Assembly (NCBI GenBank): GCA_013043085.1
Contig: JABDOU010000412.1
Coordinates: forward strand, 1 to 5,020
DNA from: Acidimicrobiia bacterium
GTDB taxonomy: Bacteria; Actinomycetota; Acidimicrobiia; Spongiisociales; SHLN01
Length of the DNA stretch: 5,020 nucleotides
Reading direction: 5' to 3'
The notes beneath the pieces were generated by a model. That model had not been told where the DNA came from and made no database searches. It saw only the letters and a list, made by a program, of their open reading frames with translations. The translations under genes and the position numbers were made by a program. Positions 1-5,020 of this stretch are shown in pieces. Position 1 is the first letter of the stretch. Each line of letters starts with the position of its first letter.

Positions 1-2825
1 GGTCCCAACTCGGCAATCGACCCAGCTGCCCACAGGCCTTCCCGGCGACCAACTCCAAGAGGGAGTAGGGCACCGGAGGCCGAAAGGGTCTCGAGGGCGG
101 GTTCCGACAAGCCGACTCGCTGTCCCAGCTCCTCCAACGTTTCGAAGGGCCCTGCGATGTCACGGGCCACTTCGATGCGTCCGACTTCGGCATCACCCAG
201 GTTCCGTACGTAGCGCAGACCCAGCCGCACCGCCACCGGCGGACGAAGCGGATCACCAACCGGGCCCCGTCCCCGACGCCATTGCATGTCGTAATAACTG
301 ACGATGTCGTCGGGGTCTGTCTCGAAGTACTCGAGCGTGCAGTCGTATGCCGAGACGTTGATGTCGGGTGCCAGCACAATCACGCCGTGGCGTTGGGCGT
401 CGAGCACAAGCGAGTTTGGGCTGTAGAAACCCATGGGTTGGGCATTGAGCAGGCCGGCGAGAAATTCGCTTGGCCAATGAAACCGCAGCCAGGCCGAGGC
501 ATAGACGATGTAGGCGAAGGAGACCGAGTGGCTCTCGGGGAAACCGAACGATGAGAACCCCTGCAATTTCTGCCAGATCTCCTCGGCGGCCTCGCCGACG
601 ACCCCGTTGCGTTCCATCCCGGCAAACAGCTCGTCCTGCAGCCTGGCCATCGCCTCTTCGCTGCGCTTGTTGCTCATTGCTGACCTGAGCCGGTCGGTCT
701 GGCCGCCGCTGAATCCGGCTGTGACCCGGGCGAGTTCCATCAGCTGTTCCTGGAAGATCGGCACCCCAAGAGTCTTTTTCAGAATCGGTTCGGTCAACGG
801 GTGTGGATACCGGATGGGTTCTTCGCCGTTACGTCTTCGCAGGTAGGGATGCACCGATTCCCCCTGAATCGGGCCGGGGCGGATGAGGGCCACCTCGACC
901 GCCAGATCGTAAAACGTCTTTGGTTTCATGCGCGGCAGGGTCGCCATCTGGGCTCGTGATTCGACCTGGAAGAGACCAACCGTATCTGCCTTGGTGAGCA
1001 TCTCGTAGATCACGGGCTCTTGTGGAATGGTGGCCAGATCGAGGGTGACACCGTGGTTATCTGAGATCATGTCGACGGCAAGATGGAGGGCGTTGAGCAT
1101 GCCCAGTGCCAGCAAATCGAACTTGACGATCCCCATGGCGGCGCAATCGTCCTTGTCCCACTGCAACACTGTGCGGTCTTCCATGCGTCCCCATTCAATG
1201 GGCACGACCTCGTGGAGCGGGCGGTCGGCAATCACCATCCCTCCCGAGTGGATCCCGAGGTGGCGGGGAAAACCGTCGAGACGCATGCAGGTGTCGTAGA
1301 TGAGATCGGCTGTCAAACCTTCTGGTAGAGGAGCCTGGTCGGCAATGACGGCAGGGTTGTGGGTGTCGAGGTACTTGGTCATGGCATTGACCTGGGCCTG
1401 AGTCAATCCGAAAGACTTGCCGACATCCTGGAGCACCGACCGCGCCCGGTAGGTGATGACGTTGGCCACCATCGCCGCCCGCTCCCGCCCGTAGCGTTGA
1501 TAGCAGTACTGGATGACCTCTTCGCGGCGCTCGGCTTCGAAGTCGACGTCGATGTCAGGCGGTTTGCCTCGCTCCTCTGACAAGAATCGCTCAAACGGCA
1601 GACCCAGGCGAATCGGATCGACCCTCGTGAGCCCGATGCAGCGGCAGACGGCTGAATCGGCACCGGAGCCCCGGATCTGGCAATAGATGTCCTTTCCCCT
1701 TGCGAATTGCACCAGATCCCATACCACCAGGAAGTAGCCCGGAAAGCCGAGCTCCTCGATGATCGCCAGCTCGTGGTCGAGCCGGGCTTTGGCGGCCTGC
1801 TCGATTCCTCCTGCACCATCGCCATACACGTTCTTGGCGCCTTCGTACGTGAGGTGCCTGAGAAACGCCATTTCATTCTGGAAATGCCCCGGCATGGGAA
1901 AGTCCGGCAGTCGCGGTGCGACGAGTTTGAGGTCAAAGGCCATGGCAGCCCCCAGTTCGGCGGCGGTCTCTACCGCCCCCGGATAGGGGGCGAATCGCTT
2001 GGCCATTTCCTCTGGTGACTTGAGATAACGCTCGTCGGTTGCCGGACGAAAACCGTCTGCGATGTCGAGGTTTCGGCGTCCGCCGATGGCGGCAAGAACT
2101 TCGGAGAGGTCTGCCTCGCGACGGTCGTGGTAGTGAACATTGTTGGTTGCGACGGTGCCGAGACCCAGTTGGGCCGCCAGTCCGAAGAGTGCTTCATTGC
2201 GTTCGTCGTCTCCTGGCATCCGGTGATGCCAGAGTTCGATGAACAGCCGGTCGCCGAATACGTCGTGAAGCTGGCCGGCCTCGCGCCTGGCGCGAACCAT
2301 GTCACCTTGCTGGGCGGCAGCAGGCACCGCCCCCTGCCAACATCCCGTTAGGGCCACGATGCCGGGATTCTTGGCAGCAATGTGTAGATCATCCCAGTCA
2401 TAGATCGGCCATTCCTTTTGGCCTCGCATCTGGGCAGCAGTCACCAGTTTTGCCAGGGCGCCGTAACTATTCGGATCCGATGCCAGCAACACGAGGTGGT
2501 GGCCGGGGGCGGGGCCCTCTGGTTTGTCGCGGTAGCTCCGCCGAATACGTCCACGCTTGTGTTCGCTGCGTGGTGGCCGCGGTTTCTTTTCGAACACCTC
2601 GCCAGGCCGGGGGAGCGTGATCTCGGTTCCATATATGATCGGCAGGCCCGACTCCTGAGCAGCCATGTGCATCCGGGCTGCGCCATAAAACCCATGGTGG
2701 TCGGTAATCGCCAGTGCCTCGTATTCGAGGGCCACCGCACGATCCACCAGATCCTCCGCCCACGATGCGCCATCTCGAAAACTGAAATTGGAATGGCAAT
2801 GCAGCTCGGCATAGGGAGGGGACAT
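1..2825 (-). CDS. dnaE2: Error-prone DNA polymerase III alpha subunit DnaE2 (ImuC), 3' end outside window
   Basis: This is a C-family DNA polymerase that performs SOS-induced translesion synthesis, usually with ImuB and ImuA'. The frame is open for 941 codons from ATG at 2825 to the left edge. Actinobacterial DnaE2 is roughly 1,050-1,100 residues, so about 100-150 C-terminal residues (OB-fold, tail) are missing. The PHP domain (about 1-285) starts with LHCHSNFSF (H9, H11), then ITDHHG (D42, H43) and E68. The polymerase core has RGSGADSAV (385-391 onward), the catalytic PDIDVDFE (D424, D426), FPRHLGIHSGG (519-529) and KFDLLALG with the third catalytic Asp, D570. LFQVESRAQM (618-627) and IRPGPIQGES (648 onward) follow, and the helix-hairpin-helix region reaches the edge. 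The short N-terminus and direct entry into PHP favour DnaE2 over replicative DnaE1. All three catalytic aspartates are present, so the enzyme looks functional. It is the first gene of its transcription unit, behind a LexA box; any imuA'/imuB partner must lie outside the window. No properly spaced Shine-Dalgarno is seen, so translation may be leaderless. Confidence 0.96.
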   Translation of the reverse strand, partial: MSPPYAELHCHSNFSFRDGASWAEDLVDRAVALEYEALAITDHHGFYGAARMHMAAQESGLPIIYGTEITLPRPGEVFEKKPRPPRSEHKRGRIRRSYRDKPEGPAPGHHLVLLASDPNSYGALAKLVTAAQMRGQKEWPIYDWDDLHIAAKNPGIVALTGCWQGAVPAAAQQGDMVRARREAGQLHDVFGDRLFIELWHHRMPGDDERNEALFGLAAQLGLGTVATNNVHYHDRREADLSEVLAAIGGRRNLDIADGFRPATDERYLKSPEEMAKRFAPYPGAVETAAELGAAMAFDLKLVAPRLPDFPMPGHFQNEMAFLRHLTYEGAKNVYGDGAGGIEQAAKARLDHELAIIEELGFPGYFLVVWDLVQFARGKDIYCQIRGSGADSAVCRCIGLTRVDPIRLGLPFERFLSEERGKPPDIDVDFEAERREEVIQYCYQRYGRERAAMVANVITYRARSVLQDVGKSFGLTQAQVNAMTKYLDTHNPAVIADQAPLPEGLTADLIYDTCMRLDGFPRHLGIHSGGMVIADRPLHEVVPIEWGRMEDRTVLQWDKDDCAAMGIVKFDLLALGMLNALHLAVDMISDNHGVTLDLATIPQEPVIYEMLTKADTVGLFQVESRAQMATLPRMKPKTFYDLAVEVALIRPGPIQGESVHPYLRRRNGEEPIRYPHPLTEPILKKTLGVPIFQEQLMELARVTAGFSGGQTDRLRSAMSNKRSEEAMARLQDELFAGMERNGVVGEAAEEIWQKLQGFSSFGFPESHSVSFAYIVYASAWLRFHWPSEFLAGLLNAQPMGFYSPNSLVLDAQRHGVIVLAPDINVSAYDCTLEYFETDPDDIVSYYDMQWRRGRGPVGDPLRPPVAVRLGLRYVRNLGDAEVGRIEVARDIAGPFETLEELGQRVGLSEPALETLSASGALLPLGVGRREGLWAAGSIAELG

Positions 2826-2831
2826 GACCAC

Positions 2832-2861
2832 ACGTTAATCGAACATATGTTCGATTAACAA
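2832..2861 (-). promoter_or_regulatory. Predicted dnaE2 promoter, probably leaderless
   Basis: Reading toward dnaE2, TTGTTA (2861-2856) can serve as a -35 (4 of 6 matches to TTGACA). After 18 bp comes TAACGT (2837-2832), which fits the actinobacterial -10 pattern TANNNT. Six bases then precede the ATG at 2825, the usual spacing for transcription starting on the A of the start codon. The LexA half-sites fill the -35/-10 spacer, as expected for strong repression. TATGTT (2847-2842) is a less well-placed alternative -10. Confidence 0.5.
2834..2859. promoter_or_regulatory. LexA (SOS) box within a 26-bp perfect palindrome
   Basis: The core TCGAACATATGTTCGA (2839-2854) matches the actinobacterial/Bacillus LexA consensus CGAAC-N4-GTTCG exactly. 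The symmetry continues outward through GTTAAT and ATTAAC, giving 26 bp with no mismatch. The box ends 8 bp from the dnaE2 start codon and lies 27 bp before the DUF429 start (core half-sites 2840-2853). LexA bound here should block the dnaE2 promoter, and sits where the -35 contact of the divergent promoter is expected. LexA repression of dnaE2 is established in mycobacteria; control of the divergent gene is inferred from position. Confidence 0.93.
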
Positions 2862-2862
2862 A

Positions 2863-2874
2863 TACAATTAACGT
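2863..2874 (+). promoter_or_regulatory. Predicted -10 region of the DUF429 gene promoter
   Basis: Two overlapping or adjacent hexamers could act as the -10. TACAAT (2863-2868) is the closer match to TATAAT and gives a very short leader. TAACGT (2869-2874) is six bases before the GTG at 2881 and mirrors the dnaE2 -10. No good -35 is visible; the expected position falls in the right half of the LexA palindrome (about 2845-2851). The promoter call rests on sequence and spacing only. Confidence 0.42.
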
Positions 2875-2880
2875 GGCCAT

Positions 2881-3552
2881 GTGAGTCCCTCCAAAAGCAT
2901 CTCCGTCGCGGGAGTTGACGGGTGGAAAGCAAACTGGATCGCGATCCTGCTGGTGGATGGCGCCTTCTCTGAAGCCGTGGTCGTTCGCGATCTTGCCCGG
3001 TTTACCCACGATTTCGCTGAGCTCGTCATCATCGGCATCGACATCCCGATCGGCCTTCCACAGAGCGGTGTCCGCGCGTGTGATGCTCTCGCTAGAACGT
3101 TCATACGTCCTTTGTCCTCGAGTGTCTTCTCGGCGCCACCGCCTGATGTCATGGCGCAACTCGACTACACAACCGCCAACGCTCTATCTAAAGAACAACA
3201 TGGCCGGGGTATCTCGAAGCAGGCATATGGCCTCAAACCGAAGATCGATGCAGTCGCCCTACTCGGCGATAGCCGATTTCGCGAGGTACATCCCGAGGTT
3301 TCATTCCGAGCATTGAGTGAACAACCGCTCGAGGCCAACAAGAAGTCGTGGAGAGGACAGGCCCATCGTCGCCGACTGCTCGAAGGCGCCGGCATCTTCC
3401 TTCCCGACGATCCGGGTGACGTGGGTCGAGCTCCAGCGGACGACATCCTCGATGCGGCCATTGCAGCTTGGACAGCCCACCGCATCGCTACCGGAAAGGC
3501 TGAATGCCTTCCCGCCGATCCGGCTCCAGGCGAGGCGGTGATTTGGTACTAG
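2881..3552 (+). CDS. DUF429 family protein, predicted RNase H-fold nuclease
   Basis: The 223-residue product fits DUF429, a family predicted to have a RuvC/YqgF-like RNase H fold; no reaction is firmly assigned to it. The conserved blocks occur in order: VAGVDGWKANW (9-19, acidic D13), IGIDIPIGLP (51-60, D54), VRACDALAR (64-72), SSSVFSAPP (79-87), KPKIDAV (119-125), EVHPEVSFRAL (135-145, E139), KKSWRGQAHRRRLL (154-167) and PADDILDAAIAAWTAHR (185-201, D187, D188, D191). The spaced acidic residues are consistent with metal-dependent phosphodiester cleavage. No signal peptide or membrane helix is seen, so it should be cytoplasmic. The GTG at 2881 is chosen because it leaves six residues before the first conserved block and lies six bases after TAACGT; the ATG two bases upstream (2879) is followed at once by a stop. 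It diverges from dnaE2 across a shared LexA box. Family assignment is firm, function is not. Confidence 0.87.
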   Translation: MSPSKSISVAGVDGWKANWIAILLVDGAFSEAVVVRDLARFTHDFAELVIIGIDIPIGLPQSGVRACDALARTFIRPLSSSVFSAPPPDVMAQLDYTTANALSKEQHGRGISKQAYGLKPKIDAVALLGDSRFREVHPEVSFRALSEQPLEANKKSWRGQAHRRRLLEGAGIFLPDDPGDVGRAPADDILDAAIAAWTAHRIATGKAECLPADPAPGEAVIWY

Positions 3553-3566
3553 ATCGCGATTGGCGG

Positions 3567-3588
3567 GCAGGCTATGTGACCAGCCTGC
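3567..3588. terminator. Hairpin between convergent genes, possible terminator
   Basis: GCAGGCT (3567-3573) pairs perfectly with AGCCTGC (3582-3588) around an 8-base loop, starting 14 bases after the DUF429 stop codon. No T-run follows on either strand, so it is not a classical intrinsic terminator, although actinobacterial terminators often lack one. The rest of the 132-bp gap (3553-3684) holds the self-complementary CGCCGGCCGGCG (3613-3624), which could also form a stem for transcripts from either side. No gene is seen in the gap. Confidence 0.35.
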
Positions 3589-3684
3589 AGCATGGCCAGT
3601 TCGCTCATAATCCGCCGGCCGGCGCAAAGATCTGATTCAACAGCCATTGAGGCGCGAAATCACACAGGGAGGCCGGTTCCAGCG

Positions 3685-4254
3685 TTAGAAAACGACGTCG
3701 TGATTGCCGCTTGGAACGTGCAAGGCGCCCAAAGCAACTAGCACCCATCCAGCCACGACGGCGAGAAGTCCAAGCTCGAGGTAGCGCTCACCGAACAAGC
3801 CGGAGAGGACAGCACCGAGGGGTATTGCGGCGACATATGCCCAGGCGAGAAGCCGCGGACCGAAGTCATATTTGCCGAGCAGATGCTTCTCCTGGACTTC
3901 GCCCCCCACCAGAAACAGAAGGACGACGGTTGAGAGCATCATCGTGAACGTGGCCGGGCCGAACAAACCCTCATCGTCGCCATCAAGCCAATAGACCAGG
4001 GAGGCCGTGCTTCCGGCCACAGCCGACACCGCCCCCAGGATCATGACCAGAGCGGATCTCTTCACCTGGTGCCTCAGCGCACTTGCGAGGAGAAGAATCG
4101 AAACGCCGAACCAGACGTGAGCCAATTCAAACCAATAGTCCGGTTGATTACCGTCAACCAGGATTGCAATGCTCTTGTACCCCCACATGAAGGCGCCCAC
4201 CAGAGCAAATATCCCCGATGCCGTCAGGAGTCTCCTGGTCGTTTCGCTGGCCAT
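3685..4254 (-). CDS. Uncharacterised integral membrane protein with six predicted helices
   Basis: I do not recognise a named family in this 189-residue protein. Hydrophobic stretches suggest six membrane helices at about 11-32, 42-60, 67-90, 99-118, 133-154 and 158-180. Short polar loops separate them, including an acidic one, DGDDEG (91-96), and a basic one, RHQVKR (61-66). The positively charged N-terminus (TTRR) and basic loop suggest a cytoplasmic N-terminus. Helix 1 carries Trp, Tyr and Lys (MWGYKS, 23-28) and helix 2 is preceded by an H-containing stretch (WFELAHVWFG, 41-50), but I cannot link these to cofactor binding. GAGG touches the ATG, too close for a ribosome binding site, whereas TATGGT ends six bases upstream, suggesting a leaderless start. 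It lies 91 bp after the sulfatase on the same strand and converges with the DUF429 gene. A role in transport, sensing or general membrane function cannot be chosen from sequence. Confidence 0.8.
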   Translation of the reverse strand: MASETTRRLLTASGIFALVGAFMWGYKSIAILVDGNQPDYWFELAHVWFGVSILLLASALRHQVKRSALVMILGAVSAVAGSTASLVYWLDGDDEGLFGPATFTMMLSTVVLLFLVGGEVQEKHLLGKYDFGPRLLAWAYVAAIPLGAVLSGLFGERYLELGLLAVVAGWVLVALGALHVPSGNHDVVF

Positions 4255-4260
4255 CCTCGG

Positions 4261-4266
4261 ACCATA
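4261..4266 (-). promoter_or_regulatory. Possible -10 hexamer TATGGT of the membrane protein gene
   Basis: TATGGT fits TANNNT and is followed by six bases (CCGAGG) and then the ATG at 4254, the spacing expected for a leaderless transcript. No convincing -35 is visible 16-18 bp upstream. If real, the membrane protein gene has its own promoter rather than depending only on readthrough from the sulfatase gene. Confidence 0.35.
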
Positions 4267-4345
4267 CCAACAGAAGGAACCCGTTGGCCCGGCGTATTGC
4301 GGTTTACGCGTCCTGTATTAGCGCCAGCGCTGGTTTGTGATGGTG

Positions 4346-5020
4346 TCAGGGCTCATCCCCCACAGTTGCCTGGAGTTCGGCCAATTCCACGATGAGATCA
4401 TTGGCGACGGTTCGATAGGCCGGGTCATCGAAGACGTTGCTCAGCTCATACGGATCGACGCGCAGGTCGTAGAGCTCGTAGGCCGGGGGGTCTGATGGCT
4501 TGTTGGCGCCCGGGGCATGCAGAGGATCGTTGTAGAAGTAAATGAGCTTGTGGGTGTGGGTGCGAACGCCGTAGTGGGCCCATACGTTGTGGTCGCGGTC
4601 GCGGTGCATCCAGTATCGGTAGTACATAGAAGTTTGCCAATCCGACGGCGGAGGCCCTGTGAACAGTGGGCGAATACTGGTGCCCTGTATGTCGGCTGGG
4701 ATCGGGATGCGTGCCAGGTCGAGAAATGTCGGGGCAAAGTCGACGTTTACAACGATCTCGCGATTGGTGGAACCGGCCGGAATCTCGGCTGGATAGCTGA
4801 CGAGTAGCGGCATGGACAAGGACTCCTCGTACATGAATCGCTTGTCGAACCATCCGTGGTCGCCGAGGAAGAAGCCCTGATCCGATGTGTAGACAACGAC
4901 CGTGTTCTCCCATAGATCGTTGGCCTGCAGGTAGTCGATCATCCGGCCGACGTTGTCATCGATCGAGGCCACCACTCGCAGGTAATCCTTGATGTAGCGC
5001 TGATAGCGCCATGAGATTTC
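4346..5020 (-). CDS. Sulfatase family protein (arylsulfatase-like), C-terminal part
   Basis: Sulfatases hydrolyse sulfate esters, using a formylglycine made from a Cys or Ser near the N-terminus; that signature (C/S-x-P-x-R) lies beyond the right edge and cannot be checked. The 224 visible residues are in frame to the edge and end at TGA (4348-4346). They show WRYQRYIKDYLR (4-15) and ASIDDNVGRMIDYL (18-31). TSDQGFFLGDHGWFDKRFMYEES (45-67) follows; its Asp-Gln pair (D47, Q48) sits at the metal site and K60 is the probable active-site Lys. Next come MPLLVSYP (70-77) and VDFAPTFLDLARIPIP (93-108). The C-terminal subdomain follows, with YYRYWMHRDRDHNVWAHYGVR (133-153) and YELYDLRVDPYELSNV (181-196), typical of alkaline-phosphatase-fold sulfatases with a DUF4976-like tail. 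A GTG at 4975 is internal (Val), because conserved sequence continues upstream of it. Full family members are roughly 450-550 residues, so over half is missing. The substrate cannot be told. No linked maturase or transporter is visible. Confidence 0.92.
   Translation of the reverse strand, partial: EISWRYQRYIKDYLRVVASIDDNVGRMIDYLQANDLWENTVVVYTSDQGFFLGDHGWFDKRFMYEESLSMPLLVSYPAEIPAGSTNREIVVNVDFAPTFLDLARIPIPADIQGTSIRPLFTGPPPSDWQTSMYYRYWMHRDRDHNVWAHYGVRTHTHKLIYFYNDPLHAPGANKPSDPPAYELYDLRVDPYELSNVFDDPAYRTVANDLIVELAELQATVGDEP

Larger units (their letters stand above)
2831..2875. repeat. Inverted 9-bp repeat CACGTTAAT / ATTAACGTG flanking the SOS box
   Basis: CACGTTAAT at 2831-2839 is exactly repeated in inverse orientation as ATTAACGTG at 2867-2875. 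The left arm overlaps the outer part of the LexA palindrome, so the motif ATTAAC occurs twice on the plus strand (2854-2859 and 2867-2872), 13 bp apart. The two arms contain the predicted -10 hexamers of the two divergent genes, each six bases from its start codon. The repeat may simply reflect two similar -10 elements, or it may be a second regulatory site. Confidence 0.7.

Noticed and set aside
1403..1936. A 177-codon minus-strand open frame inside dnaE2
   Set aside because: It is out of frame with the catalytic core on the same strand, is Ser/Arg-rich, and overlaps codons encoding the invariant PDIDVDFE motif.
1..2825. Replicative DnaE1 as an alternative identity for the polymerase
   Set aside because: The very short N-terminus, the DnaE2-type PHP sequence (AELHCHSNFSF), the ATNNVHYH motif and the LexA box at the promoter all favour DnaE2.
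2418..2858. A 146-codon plus-strand frame antisense to the dnaE2 PHP domain
   Set aside because: It is antisense to a conserved domain and extends through the LexA box; there is no family resemblance.
2879..2884. ATG at 2879 as the start of the gene right of the SOS box
   Set aside because: It is followed immediately by TGA; the overlapping GTG at 2881 opens the DUF429 frame.
2467..3159. A 230-codon minus-strand open frame spanning the dnaE2 N-terminus, the SOS region and the DUF429 gene
   Set aside because: It crosses two well-supported genes and the control region, has low-complexity Arg/Pro/Gly composition and matches no family. It is a GC-rich shadow frame.
4324..4333. CCAGCGCTGG palindrome after the sulfatase stop as a terminator
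   Set aside because: It has no loop, is only 10 bp long and has no T-tract on the relevant strand; such short GC palindromes are expected by chance here.
4975..4977. GTG as a start for a short standalone sulfatase-like gene
   Set aside because: The frame stays open upstream to the window edge and encodes the conserved WRYQRYIKDYLR motif, so this GTG is an internal Val codon of a longer sulfatase.

Overview
The window looks like a GC-rich actinobacterial chromosome segment. The evidence is G/C-biased codon use, a DnaE2-type error-prone polymerase whose PHP domain resembles actinobacterial members, a LexA box of the CGAAC-N4-GTTCG (Gram-positive/actinobacterial) type, and gene starts that lack a well-placed Shine-Dalgarno but have a TANNNT hexamer six bases before the start codon, as in leaderless actinobacterial transcripts. 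An Acidimicrobiia-like or other deep-branching actinobacterium would fit, but the sequence alone does not settle the lineage.

Layout: (1) Positions 1-2825, minus strand: most of dnaE2 (imuC), open without interruption for 941 codons and running off the left edge. (2) Positions 2826-2880: a compact 55-bp divergent control region with a 26-bp perfect palindrome holding a consensus LexA/SOS box, flanked by mirror-image CACGTTAAT / ATTAACGTG arms that look like the -10 regions of two facing-away promoters. (3) Positions 2881-3552, plus strand: a DUF429 protein (predicted RNase H-fold nuclease). (4) Positions 3553-3684: a short gap between convergent genes with a hairpin. (5) Positions 3685-4254, minus strand: an unrecognised six-helix membrane protein. 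(6) Positions 4346-5020, minus strand: the C-terminal part of a sulfatase that runs off the right edge.

The most interesting part is the dnaE2/DUF429 divergent pair. One symmetrical LexA operator lies close to both predicted start sites, so damage-induced derepression should switch on the mutagenic translesion polymerase and, plausibly, the uncharacterised DUF429 nuclease. LexA control of dnaE2 is established in actinobacteria. SOS control of the DUF429 gene, and any role for it in damage tolerance, is inference. The membrane protein and sulfatase show no visible link to that module. No RNA genes, CRISPR arrays, insertion sequences or prophage features were seen, and no gap between genes exceeds 132 bp.
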